Assembly (NCBI RefSeq): GCF_001422735.1
Contig: NZ_LMLZ01000020.1
Span: 492,891 to 538,972 of the forward strand
Direction: 5' to 3'
Source of the DNA: Acidovorax sp. Leaf78
GTDB taxonomy: Bacteria > Pseudomonadota > Gammaproteobacteria > Burkholderiales > Burkholderiaceae_C
DNA length: 46,082 bases
Shown: one piece after another, positions 38,638 through 46,082 of the stretch
Layout: every line of letters starts with the position of its first letter
How positions within the stretch are numbered: position 1 is the first letter of the stretch
The notes under the pieces: model-generated
The model's input: the letters and a program-made list of their open reading frames with translations, nothing else
Database searches by the model: none
What the model was told of the DNA's origin: nothing
Translations under genes and position numbers: made by a program

Positions 38638-41600
38638 ATGTGCTTCGCGGCTGTCAGCCGTACAGCCGCTGTGTTTTCGCGGTGGCTGTGCTGTGCTTTT
38701 GTGTTTTTGTTTTCTTGCTCCGTATGGGCTAGCGATGCAGCTGGTGTGTCGTGGCTACAGGCGCAAGTCCAAGTCAATGGCAGTCTCGCTCAAGAAGGGG
38801 CCTCTGTAGCGTTGCCCTTGCAAAGCCGTGCTGAGACCGCAACAACACTCAAAGCCTTTGTTGGCACTATTTCTCCGCAATTGCTGAACGCTGTTCAATC
38901 CGCTGGTGGTGATGCGGTCGAGATAACGGCGAGAAAAGCCTTGACCGAGCTGCTATTGTCCATCAACTCTACTACCTACCTCAACGCATTGTTACTGCAA
39001 CAAAATGCCGACGGCGGGTTTGGTGCGGTGCAAGGTTATGCCAGCAACGTGCAAGACACGGCATGGGCGTTATCAGCACTGAATGCTTCTGCCGGTGCCA
39101 ATACAGGTCCTGCGGGGCAGGCTGTGGCCTGGCTCTTGGATGCGCAGCAACTCGACGGCTCATGGAACTTGTCGGCCGATAGCGATGATCTCATTCCCAC
39201 TGCACTTGCCATCCAAGCACTTCAACCCTATCGACAGACCGCCGTCGTCGCATCGGCGCTCAGTAAAGCGCGTTCTTGGTTGCTGAGCGAACGTAATAGC
39301 ATGCTCACTTGGGGTAACTCTGTACGCAATGCGCATGCATTGGCCGCCGTGCTTCCAGGGCTAACCAACGCTGCCACTGTGCAAGTCGCCGTTGATGGAT
39401 TGCGAGCAGCACAGCGCCCTGACGGAAGCTGGGACGCAGACCCTTACACCACGGCCTTGGCTTTGCGAGCCTCCTCTATGGCTCGCCAGCCTGTCACTGA
39501 TCCCGATTTGACCAGTGTGAAAGGCGTTTTGGTCAATAGCGATACTGGCCTTCCATTGGCGGGCGCACAGGTTCGTTTGTCGCCTGGCAGTCTAGCTGTT
39601 GTCACTGATGCACAGGGGCGTTTCGAATTCTTGCAGTTGGACCCGGGTACCCACAGACTCACCATCGATGCTTCTGGCTACCTCTCGCTGTCTGCAGATC
39701 TTGGGCTGCTCAAAGGTCAGCAGTTGGACTTGGGCGTGGTCCGCCTTAAGACTCTTACTCCCAGTAGTGCCAGCACCGTCAACGTTTCGGGTGTTGCCAA
39801 ATTCACCGCCGACGGGGTGAGCTACCAGCCTGCGGCCAACGCCACGGTTTCGGTGGGCAAATGGAGCACGCAAACCAACGCGAATGGCGAGTACGCCCTG
39901 GAGGGGCTTCCAGCAGGCGCTATGGATCTCAAGGCGAGCTACTTGTCATATGAAGCCGTCGAGGTCAGTTTCAGTGCCTTGGCAGGGCAGCAAGTCCGGT
40001 TGGATCCTGTTTTCCGCCGCAGCGCCGCGCAAGGCATGCTCAAGGTGGTTGTCCGCAACCAGGTGACAGGCGCAGGGATTGGCATGGCCAGCGTGTCGCT
40101 CAATGGGCTGATCCGCAATACCAATGCCAAAGGCGAAACAACCTTTGACGTCGGCATCGTAGCCGGAGACAACACCGTTGCCGTGACTGCCAGCGGCTTC
40201 GAGGTCCGCATCATCACCATGAAAGTACAGGGCAATCAGACCATCACATTGCCCGTCACGTTGACCCCGCAAAGCGCCATTCCAGGCCAGACGGTATTGC
40301 AAGGCGTTGTTTCGGATGCCTCCACTCGGCTGCCTTTACCAGGCGTTACGGTAGCGGTGGATGGCACAGGCCGCACCGCCATTACAGATGCCGCCGGGCG
40401 CTACACCATTGCAGGTGTGCCGGACATTGCCGGTTCACGCACCATTTCGATGGAGAAGGCGGGCTATCAACGTTTTGAGCAAACCATCACGCTCGTGAAA
40501 GACGGTACGCACCAGTTTGACTTGCCGCTGTATCCCAGCATCAACTCGCAGCAGCCTATTTCCATCTGGGCCAGTGTGACCGACAAAGCAACTCACCAGC
40601 CCATTGCTGCAGCTACGGTCACCCTTTCAGGCAGCAATCCGCATGTAGCGCAGACCAATGCACAGGGGGTCTCAGAAATCTCCGGTCTTAATGCTGGGGC
40701 CACCCAAGTCCAAGTGTCTGCGCAAGGGTATGACAGCGTGGCTTTTTCGGTGAATCTGGCCGTCGGCACACGTTATGAGCTGCCCGTGGAACTAGTCTCC
40801 AGAGCACAGGGCCCCAACCGCATTCACGGTGTGGTTCTAAACGCGCAAAGTCAGCGTCCGGTGGCAGGGGCTAAAGTGGTTTTGGCGGGTGCCAACCTGT
40901 TGGAGACGACATCCGGTGCTGATGGCAGCTACGAGTTTGTCAACATCACTCCAGGCCGTTGGAACATTTCTGCAACCTTGTCCGGATACCAAGGCACCAG
41001 CAGCGGTTTTGATATTGCTTCGAGCACCGCCACCAACCTGCCGCTGCAGCCTGACTTTGGCCTGGATGCCAACAGTACGCTGCAGACCGTGGCCGTGGGG
41101 CATCCGAACCTATCCAATGCAGCCATAGGCTACATGTTCATCTTCGGCGAGCAAGGCACTACTGGGCAGGTTGTCAGCAACGATGGAGCCATCAACTACA
41201 GTTTTGTTGTCGATGCAACGGGCGTGGTTGAACTAATGGTTCCCAGCGACCGGTTTTTGAATGAGCCAGGCAAGGTCGTGGACAAGGCTCTGCTGGTGTA
41301 CGCGAACAAAGGTGTGAGCGCATATTTCTTGAACCGTGAAATGTACAGCACAGATATGTCCTACCTGCTGGACACCACGGCTTTGGGGTCGGAATACCGC
41401 ATAGTCGATTGGTATCACTCGTTCGGTGATATCCAGTTTTCAATCACGGCGGTGGAGGACGGCACCGTTGCCACCATCACGCCCGTCAGCGACTTGGCGA
41501 CGGGACAGCGAGCCAAGCAGCCATTTGACGTGAAGCTGCAAAAGGGCCAATCGGTTATCTATACCACCTTCAATGAGATCACAGGCACCCATATACAAGC

Positions 41601-43218
41601 CAACAAACCGCTGGCTGTGTTTGCGGGAACACAATGCTCCAACGTGACGGTTTATGCGACTGCTTGCGATCACCTGTTCACCCAATTGCCACCCGTGAAG
41701 CACTGGTCCAGCGAATATGTAGTGCCAAAAACAGCCAATACCGGGACCGTGGGCAATCTGGTCCGCATTGTGGCCAACACCCCTGCAACGCAAGTGAGTG
41801 TGGATGGTGCCTTGGTGGCAACCCTCAATCCGGGGGAGTTTCATCAGCTTACAAACGCGCAAAGCTTCCATCTCGTCGCCTCTGCGCCAGTGTTGGTGGG
41901 ACAGTTCCTCAAAGGATCTTCGGCCACCACCAGTTCGACCCTTGGAGACCCGGCCCTCACTTATGTGGGGGGAATAGACCAGACCCTATCCGAATACGTG
42001 TTCACGGCACCTACCAACCTCTCGCCGTTCAAGGAAAATTACCTGAACATCGCGGTTCCCACCACGGCATTGAACAGCCTCCAACTCAATGGGGTGGCTG
42101 TCAATGTGTCTGCCTTCGCCCCTGTGGGCGCCAGTGGCTATAGCGTCGGCCAAGTTCCTATACCGACCGGCCCAGGGCGTATCAAGGCAGCCAAGCCGTT
42201 TCTGGCCACCATTGCTGGCTTCAGTTACTTCGACAGCTACCTCACCATCATCGGTGCCAAATATTCTGCCGGTGCCTCGCCCGCCAACATCCGTGGCAGC
42301 GTCAGCGTCAGCACCGACAAGCCCTCTTACCCCGCGGATACGGCGGTTCAATTGAGAGCCTCTGTGCTCAATCTTGGCATGGCGCCAACCGCCTTCACAT
42401 TGGCATTGCGCATCACTGACGCTACCGGCATAGAAGTAGCGCAATTTGCCGAACACGATATGGGTGACGTGGCTGCAGGTGCCTCGGTGCCCTACACGAA
42501 AGTCTGGAGCACAGCGCGCTACCCCGCTGGCGCCTACACGCTCATCGCAACGCTGCTGAACACGAAGGGCGAAGTGGTGGACATTGGCAGCGCCTTGTTT
42601 TCCATCAAGGCAGATGTCGTGCAAGGTGCCGGCAAAGCTGCGCTGACTGTGGCCGTTGACAAAGCCGAGTACGCGCCCAATGACCGTGTTCGCATTAGCA
42701 ACCTTGCCCGCAACCTGACGGTCAATGCGCCCGTCGACAACGCCCGGGTTCGCATCACCGTGCGCAACCCCAGCAATGCCGTTGTTTACACCTACACCCA
42801 TGTGCTGGGTCAACTGCAGGCCGGCGGGCTTTGGTCTAACGACACCCAGCAAGCACTCCAAACTGCGATGGAGGGGACCTACACGGTAGAAGCCGTTCTG
42901 ATTGGTAGCGGGAACAATCTCAAGTCGGCAATCGTGCTGCCTGCGAATCTGCCCAAGGCCTACGACATGGATGTGAGTTTGGCAACGGCCACCGCTAACT
43001 ATGTGGTGCGGGCCAATCCTGCGCTAGCACCCGGGGCTCCTGGTGCACCTGGAGCACCCGCCGGCCCAGGGGCGCCAGGTATGGCTACCCCTGTTCCCGT
43101 CAACGATCCGTGGTTCCTGTGGCTCATCAGCGTATTGCTGGTATTTGTTGCGACATATCGATTGCGTGCCAACGCGCGCCAGCCCAGCTTGGCGCAACAC
43201 GGAAGGTCTGTGCCATGA
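38638..43218 (+). CDS. Large predicted surface protein: toroid repeats, CarboxypepD-reg-like repeats, IgGFc-binding-like module, C-terminal anchor
   Basis: 1526 residues, preceded by GAGAGAGG. Signal peptide 1-31. At 60-285 are three prenyltransferase/terpenoid-cyclase-type repeats (QQNADGGFG at 119, DAQQLDGSW at 168, AAQRPDGSWDAD at 257), an alpha/alpha-toroid fold without a visible catalytic Asp cluster. At about 295-785 are six carboxypeptidase-regulatory-like beta repeats ending in patterns such as TDAQGRFEF, TNANGEYAL, TDAAGRYTI and GADGSYEF. At about 820-1210 is an IgGFc-binding-protein-like region (NKPLAVFAGTQCSN, ACDHLFTQLPPVKHW). At 1222-1425 are two macroglobulin-like beta domains (STDKPSYPADTAVQLRASV; VDKAEYAPNDRVRISN). 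A GAPGAPGAPAGPGAPG stretch is at 1466-1481. A tail VPVNDPWFLWLISVLLVF plus basic residues ends the protein. It is likely envelope-anchored or sorted. It overlaps the next gene by ATGA. G+C is lower and codon use more AT-rich than its neighbours. Function unknown; adhesion is a guess. Confidence 0.75.
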   Translation: MCFAAVSRTAAVFSRWLCCAFVFLFSCSVWASDAAGVSWLQAQVQVNGSLAQEGASVALPLQSRAETATTLKAFVGTISPQLLNAVQSAGGDAVEITARKALTELLLSINSTTYLNALLLQQNADGGFGAVQGYASNVQDTAWALSALNASAGANTGPAGQAVAWLLDAQQLDGSWNLSADSDDLIPTALAIQALQPYRQTAVVASALSKARSWLLSERNSMLTWGNSVRNAHALAAVLPGLTNAATVQVAVDGLRAAQRPDGSWDADPYTTALALRASSMARQPVTDPDLTSVKGVLVNSDTGLPLAGAQVRLSPGSLAVVTDAQGRFEFLQLDPGTHRLTIDASGYLSLSADLGLLKGQQLDLGVVRLKTLTPSSASTVNVSGVAKFTADGVSYQPAANATVSVGKWSTQTNANGEYALEGLPAGAMDLKASYLSYEAVEVSFSALAGQQVRLDPVFRRSAAQGMLKVVVRNQVTGAGIGMASVSLNGLIRNTNAKGETTFDVGIVAGDNTVAVTASGFEVRIITMKVQGNQTITLPVTLTPQSAIPGQTVLQGVVSDASTRLPLPGVTVAVDGTGRTAITDAAGRYTIAGVPDIAGSRTISMEKAGYQRFEQTITLVKDGTHQFDLPLYPSINSQQPISIWASVTDKATHQPIAAATVTLSGSNPHVAQTNAQGVSEISGLNAGATQVQVSAQGYDSVAFSVNLAVGTRYELPVELVSRAQGPNRIHGVVLNAQSQRPVAGAKVVLAGANLLETTSGADGSYEFVNITPGRWNISATLSGYQGTSSGFDIASSTATNLPLQPDFGLDANSTLQTVAVGHPNLSNAAIGYMFIFGEQGTTGQVVSNDGAINYSFVVDATGVVELMVPSDRFLNEPGKVVDKALLVYANKGVSAYFLNREMYSTDMSYLLDTTALGSEYRIVDWYHSFGDIQFSITAVEDGTVATITPVSDLATGQRAKQPFDVKLQKGQSVIYTTFNEITGTHIQANKPLAVFAGTQCSNVTVYATACDHLFTQLPPVKHWSSEYVVPKTANTGTVGNLVRIVANTPATQVSVDGALVATLNPGEFHQLTNAQSFHLVASAPVLVGQFLKGSSATTSSTLGDPALTYVGGIDQTLSEYVFTAPTNLSPFKENYLNIAVPTTALNSLQLNGVAVNVSAFAPVGASGYSVGQVPIPTGPGRIKAAKPFLATIAGFSYFDSYLTIIGAKYSAGASPANIRGSVSVSTDKPSYPADTAVQLRASVLNLGMAPTAFTLALRITDATGIEVAQFAEHDMGDVAAGASVPYTKVWSTARYPAGAYTLIATLLNTKGEVVDIGSALFSIKADVVQGAGKAALTVAVDKAEYAPNDRVRISNLARNLTVNAPVDNARVRITVRNPSNAVVYTYTHVLGQLQAGGLWSNDTQQALQTAMEGTYTVEAVLIGSGNNLKSAIVLPANLPKAYDMDVSLATATANYVVRANPALAPGAPGAPGAPAGPGAPGMATPVPVNDPWFLWLISVLLVFVATYRLRANARQPSLAQHGRSVP

Positions 43219-46082
43219 AGGCGCCGCAGAAAACCCCCGCTGCCGCCACCGGCCTTTGCCTGGTACCTGCCAGTGCCATCACCCCCTATTCAAGAGAGAA
43301 CGACCCCATGCGCCCATCGCAGGCTCCGGCAATCGAACGCGCCCGCAGTCATCACCTTGCCTTGCCCAGTGGGCTGAACCATTCGGTGGGCTGGTTCAAG
43401 CGCACGGTGGTGTGGCTGTTCGTGGCCTCCGTGCTCAATACCGTAGGGTTGCCACTGGTGCACGCACAAATAGCGCAGCGCAGCCAGTGGGCGGCACAGC
43501 AACGCGTGCAAAGCGGCCAGCCATCAGAGCAATATGCCGACTCCCTGAAGCGATTGACTCAGGTGCTGAATCCCGAATCTGCGTCCGCCAGCATCGCCTC
43601 CACGCCCACCCCCATAGCATCCAGCTTGCCCACTGCGCAAACCCTGGATCGCCAAGCCCAGACGCTCCAGCAGGAATGGCAGGCCTTGCGCAATACCTGG
43701 CAAACCGCAGGTGTTGAGGCTAGCGTTCTGAACCGCCAACTTGCCCAGGAAGCTGCCTTTGCAGAGAAGCATGAACAATTGATCAAGCGCCTCAAAGCAG
43801 TGCAAGAAAGCAGTGGCATCAACCAGGCCTCAGCCCTGCAGGTGCTCAAGGAGTTTGTCGATGCGGAGGCTCCCCGCAAAAACCACCTGCCCGTCAACCT
43901 GGACAAGCTGCCTTGGCAGGCAGAACGTGCCGTTCTTCAGCCGGCTGCGCAGGCTGATGACCGCGAGCCCACACCGGTTGAATCCAACGCCAAGGCAGCC
44001 GCAGTGCACAACACCAAAGCCGCTACCGCCCCCGGTACTGCGGACTTGGCCTCCACACTGGACGCACCGCACACCGACGCCATCAAGGCCCTGGCGCAAA
44101 CCCTGGGCCGCAACCCGCACAAAATTTACCAATGGGTGCACGACAACATTTACTACGTACCCACTCAGGGCAGCGTACAAGGCGCGCAAGACACACTGGA
44201 TAAAAAGTCCGGCAACGCCGTCGATACCGCCAGTTTGCTGTTGGCCCTGCTGCGTGCCAGCGGCATCCCCGCGCGGTACGTGACCGGCACCGTGGACATA
44301 CCTGCTGCCCAAGCGCGCAATTGGGTAGGCGGTGCCCATACCGTCGACGCCGCCCAGCAGATATGGGGGCAAGGCGGGGTGGCCAACGTAGCGCTGGTTT
44401 CGGGCGGGCAAACCAAAACCCTGCGCATCGAACACACCTGGGTGGAAGCCCTCATCCAATACCAGCCGGGCCGCGGCGCCCGCCATACGGCAGGCCAAAG
44501 CATCCCCGACACCTGGGTGCCTATGGACGCGAGCTACAAGCAATACACCTTCAAGCAGGGCATGGACCTGCCAAACGCCGTGCCGCTGGATGCCCAGGCC
44601 CTGTTGACTGCGGCCCAGCAAGGCGCAGACATCAACATGTCCGAAGGCTGGGTGAGAAACCTCAACACCACCGCGCTGCAAAGCCAACTAAACAGCTACC
44701 AGACGCGCCTTAAAGCCTATATAGACAGCCAGAACGCAGGCCAAAGCACCGTGGGCGACGTGCTGGGCACCAGGCAGGCCACGATTGACCAGCTGCCCTA
44801 TCTGGCAGGTAGCTTGCCCTACAGCATCAAGACACGCAGCCAAACATACAGCGACCTGCCGGCATCCAGCCAGGCGCAGTTCAAGTATGAAATCTATGCA
44901 GACGCACGCACAGCTGCCTTGGGAGGCAACCCCCTGCTGACCTGGCAAAGCCCCACGGCGGCGATAGCGGGCAAAAAAATCACCCTGGCCTGGGTCGCAG
45001 CCAGCGCAGCCGACGAAGCCGCCATTGCAGCAATCATCCCCCGCCCAGCCCCGGGTCAACAACTGGATACCGGCCTGCTGCCAAAGGGGCTGTCGAGCAG
45101 CATCCACCTCAAACCCCAACTTCTGGTAGACGGTCAGGTGCAAGCCCAAGGGCCCGGCATGCGCGCAGGCACCGAAGTGATCGGCCAAGGCAGCTTTACC
45201 CGCTACGGCAGGCAGGACTGGGACGAAACCCAAGACCAACTCATCGCAGGCCAGCAAACAGCGCTGGGCGTATCCATCCAAGGCATCAGCCAAAAGCAAC
45301 TGGAAACGCTCAAGACCCGGATGGAGGCCACCCAGCAAAAGCTGCAGCAAGCCCAGGCCGCGCCAGAAAACCAAAGGGCGGCCATGCTGCAGGGAATGAC
45401 GGGCGACCAACTCACCGGCGACCTGCTCACGGCCACGCTGTGGGGCTACTTTGCAGCGCTGCAAAGCCACGGCGCCATTGCCAGCGCGCAGGCGCAGATG
45501 TTCGACCGGCCAGCGCTAAGCTACGGCCTGTTCCACGCGCAGGTACGGCCCAACAAGCTGTACGGCGTCGTCACCACGGGCATCACGTTCGAGGGGTTGA
45601 ACATGGACATCGGGCATCTGCGGCACGCCCGGTGGGTCAAAAACGACGATCCCAATGCCGCCATCAACAACAAACCGGAACTGACCGCCAATGGCAAGAC
45701 GGCAGCGCAGAACCGGTGGATCGCGTACAACAAACTGCGCGGGCAGTACAGCAGCGCCATGGAACACGCGGTGCCAGAGCAGTTCTGGGTGGACAAAACG
45801 CAATGCCGGTACGGCGTACAACAAACTGCGCGGGCAGTACAGCAGCGCCATGGAACACGCGGTGCCAGAGCAGTTCTGGGTGGACAAAACGCAATGCCGG
45901 TACGACAACGAACAAGGGCAGGTGCAGAACCCTGCGAAGCAGGACTGCGCCCAAGCCATCTCCGCAGTCAAAGCGATTGCCATCGCCCAGGCGCAAGGCC
46001 AGCGCATCTACACGATCAACCAAAGCAACGCGGCTACAGCTTTGCCCAAGCTGCCGGTGGGTGGTACGGTGGGGCAGGAGAT
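43215..46082 (+). CDS. Transglutaminase-fold large protein, 3' truncated, frame broken by a 91-bp duplication
   Basis: Starts at ATG 43215, overlapping the upstream stop by four bases; ATG 43308 is an alternative. A hydrophobic segment (TVVWLFVASVLNTVGLPLVHA, about 64-85) is a signal peptide or anchor. Coiled coil at about 135-215 (AQTLQQEWQALRNTW, EKHEQLIKRLKAVQ). A transglutaminase-like core lies at about 288-440 (HKIYQWVHDNIYYVPTQGS, ASGIPARYVTGT, EHTWVEAL with H407, DTWVPMDA with D438), but the expected Cys is Ala335 (SGNAVDTASLLLALLR). After 45813 a perfect tandem repeat of 91 bp shifts the frame; the old frame then continues open (YDNEQGQVQNPAKQDC, QGQRIYTINQSNAATALPKL) to the window end. 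No stop was met in either frame after the repeat. I recall such ends in long YD/RHS-type proteins; unverified. Confidence 0.72.
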   Translation, partial: MKAPQKTPAAATGLCLVPASAITPYSRENDPMRPSQAPAIERARSHHLALPSGLNHSVGWFKRTVVWLFVASVLNTVGLPLVHAQIAQRSQWAAQQRVQSGQPSEQYADSLKRLTQVLNPESASASIASTPTPIASSLPTAQTLDRQAQTLQQEWQALRNTWQTAGVEASVLNRQLAQEAAFAEKHEQLIKRLKAVQESSGINQASALQVLKEFVDAEAPRKNHLPVNLDKLPWQAERAVLQPAAQADDREPTPVESNAKAAAVHNTKAATAPGTADLASTLDAPHTDAIKALAQTLGRNPHKIYQWVHDNIYYVPTQGSVQGAQDTLDKKSGNAVDTASLLLALLRASGIPARYVTGTVDIPAAQARNWVGGAHTVDAAQQIWGQGGVANVALVSGGQTKTLRIEHTWVEALIQYQPGRGARHTAGQSIPDTWVPMDASYKQYTFKQGMDLPNAVPLDAQALLTAAQQGADINMSEGWVRNLNTTALQSQLNSYQTRLKAYIDSQNAGQSTVGDVLGTRQATIDQLPYLAGSLPYSIKTRSQTYSDLPASSQAQFKYEIYADARTAALGGNPLLTWQSPTAAIAGKKITLAWVAASAADEAAIAAIIPRPAPGQQLDTGLLPKGLSSSIHLKPQLLVDGQVQAQGPGMRAGTEVIGQGSFTRYGRQDWDETQDQLIAGQQTALGVSIQGISQKQLETLKTRMEATQQKLQQAQAAPENQRAAMLQGMTGDQLTGDLLTATLWGYFAALQSHGAIASAQAQMFDRPALSYGLFHAQVRPNKLYGVVTTGITFEGLNMDIGHLRHARWVKNDDPNAAINNKPELTANGKTAAQNRWIAYNKLRGQYSSAMEHAVPEQFWVDKTQCRYGVQQTARAVQQRHGTRGARAVLGGQNAMPVRQRTRAGAEPCEAGLRPSHLRSQSDCHRPGARPAHLHDQPKQRGYSFAQAAGGWYGGAGD
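45723..45904. repeat. Perfect 91-bp tandem duplication
   Basis: Bases 45723-45813 are repeated exactly at 45814-45904 with no spacer. 91 is not a multiple of three, so the second copy is read in a shifted frame. The first copy encodes YNKLRGQYSSAMEHAVPEQF and the sequence beyond the second copy restores sensible protein only in the shifted frame. Either a recent slippage event or an assembly error. Confidence 0.95.

Noticed and set aside
38700..39500. Thioester (GCxEQ) in the toroid region, as in alpha-2-macroglobulin
   Set aside because: No such motif is present, so a covalent trapping mechanism is not supported.

Overview
The window is a high-GC chromosomal segment from a betaproteobacterium, most likely family Comamonadaceae (Acidovorax or a close relative). 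This rests on the gene sets ilvI-ilvH-ilvC-pssA-leuA, nadE-glnB, map-glnD and aat-bpt, on the sigma factor/DUF3619/DUF3106 locus, and on protein sequences that read as Burkholderiales. No alignment or database search was run, so the assignment is inference.

Regions 1-8111: the 3' end of a chemotaxis receptor gene, a FemAB-like acetyltransferase, nadE-glnB on the plus strand, and a minus-strand run holding a sigma factor, two small membrane-linked proteins (DUF3619, DUF3106), an RDD protein, diacylglycerol kinase and a LOG-family enzyme. Regions 8331-14823: a branched-chain amino acid cluster (ilvI, ilvH, ilvC), then pssA and leuA. leuA is preceded by a leucine-rich leader peptide and an attenuator-like terminator. 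Regions 14940-23807: a PBP7-type endopeptidase, an IclR regulator, the N-end-rule transferases aat and bpt, two identical tRNA-Asn genes, a DUF454 protein, peptide deformylase, glnD and map. GlnD is the enzyme that modifies the PII protein encoded by glnB, so both partners lie in this window. Regions 23955-37826: purL, a methyltransferase, a DUF808 protein, an OmpW-like porin, a DUF1272 protein, a DUF457 membrane hydrolase, a Tat-exported intradiol dioxygenase, the ergothioneine pair egtD-egtB, a TonB-domain lipoprotein and metY.

Regions 37827-46082 look accessory. An AT-rich junction is followed by two overlapping genes: a 1526-residue predicted surface protein (signal peptide, alpha/alpha-toroid repeats, six carboxypeptidase-regulatory-like repeats, an IgGFc-binding-like module, macroglobulin-like strands, a Gly-Ala-Pro stretch and a C-terminal membrane tail) and a transglutaminase-fold protein that runs off the window. 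The second protein has Ala where the catalytic Cys is expected, and its frame is broken by a perfect 91-bp tandem duplication. This pair is the best candidate for an undescribed system.

A dispersed two-hairpin repeat of about 50 bp also occurs in the window, both between genes and in frame inside purL, with shorter relatives inside nadE and the acetyltransferase gene.
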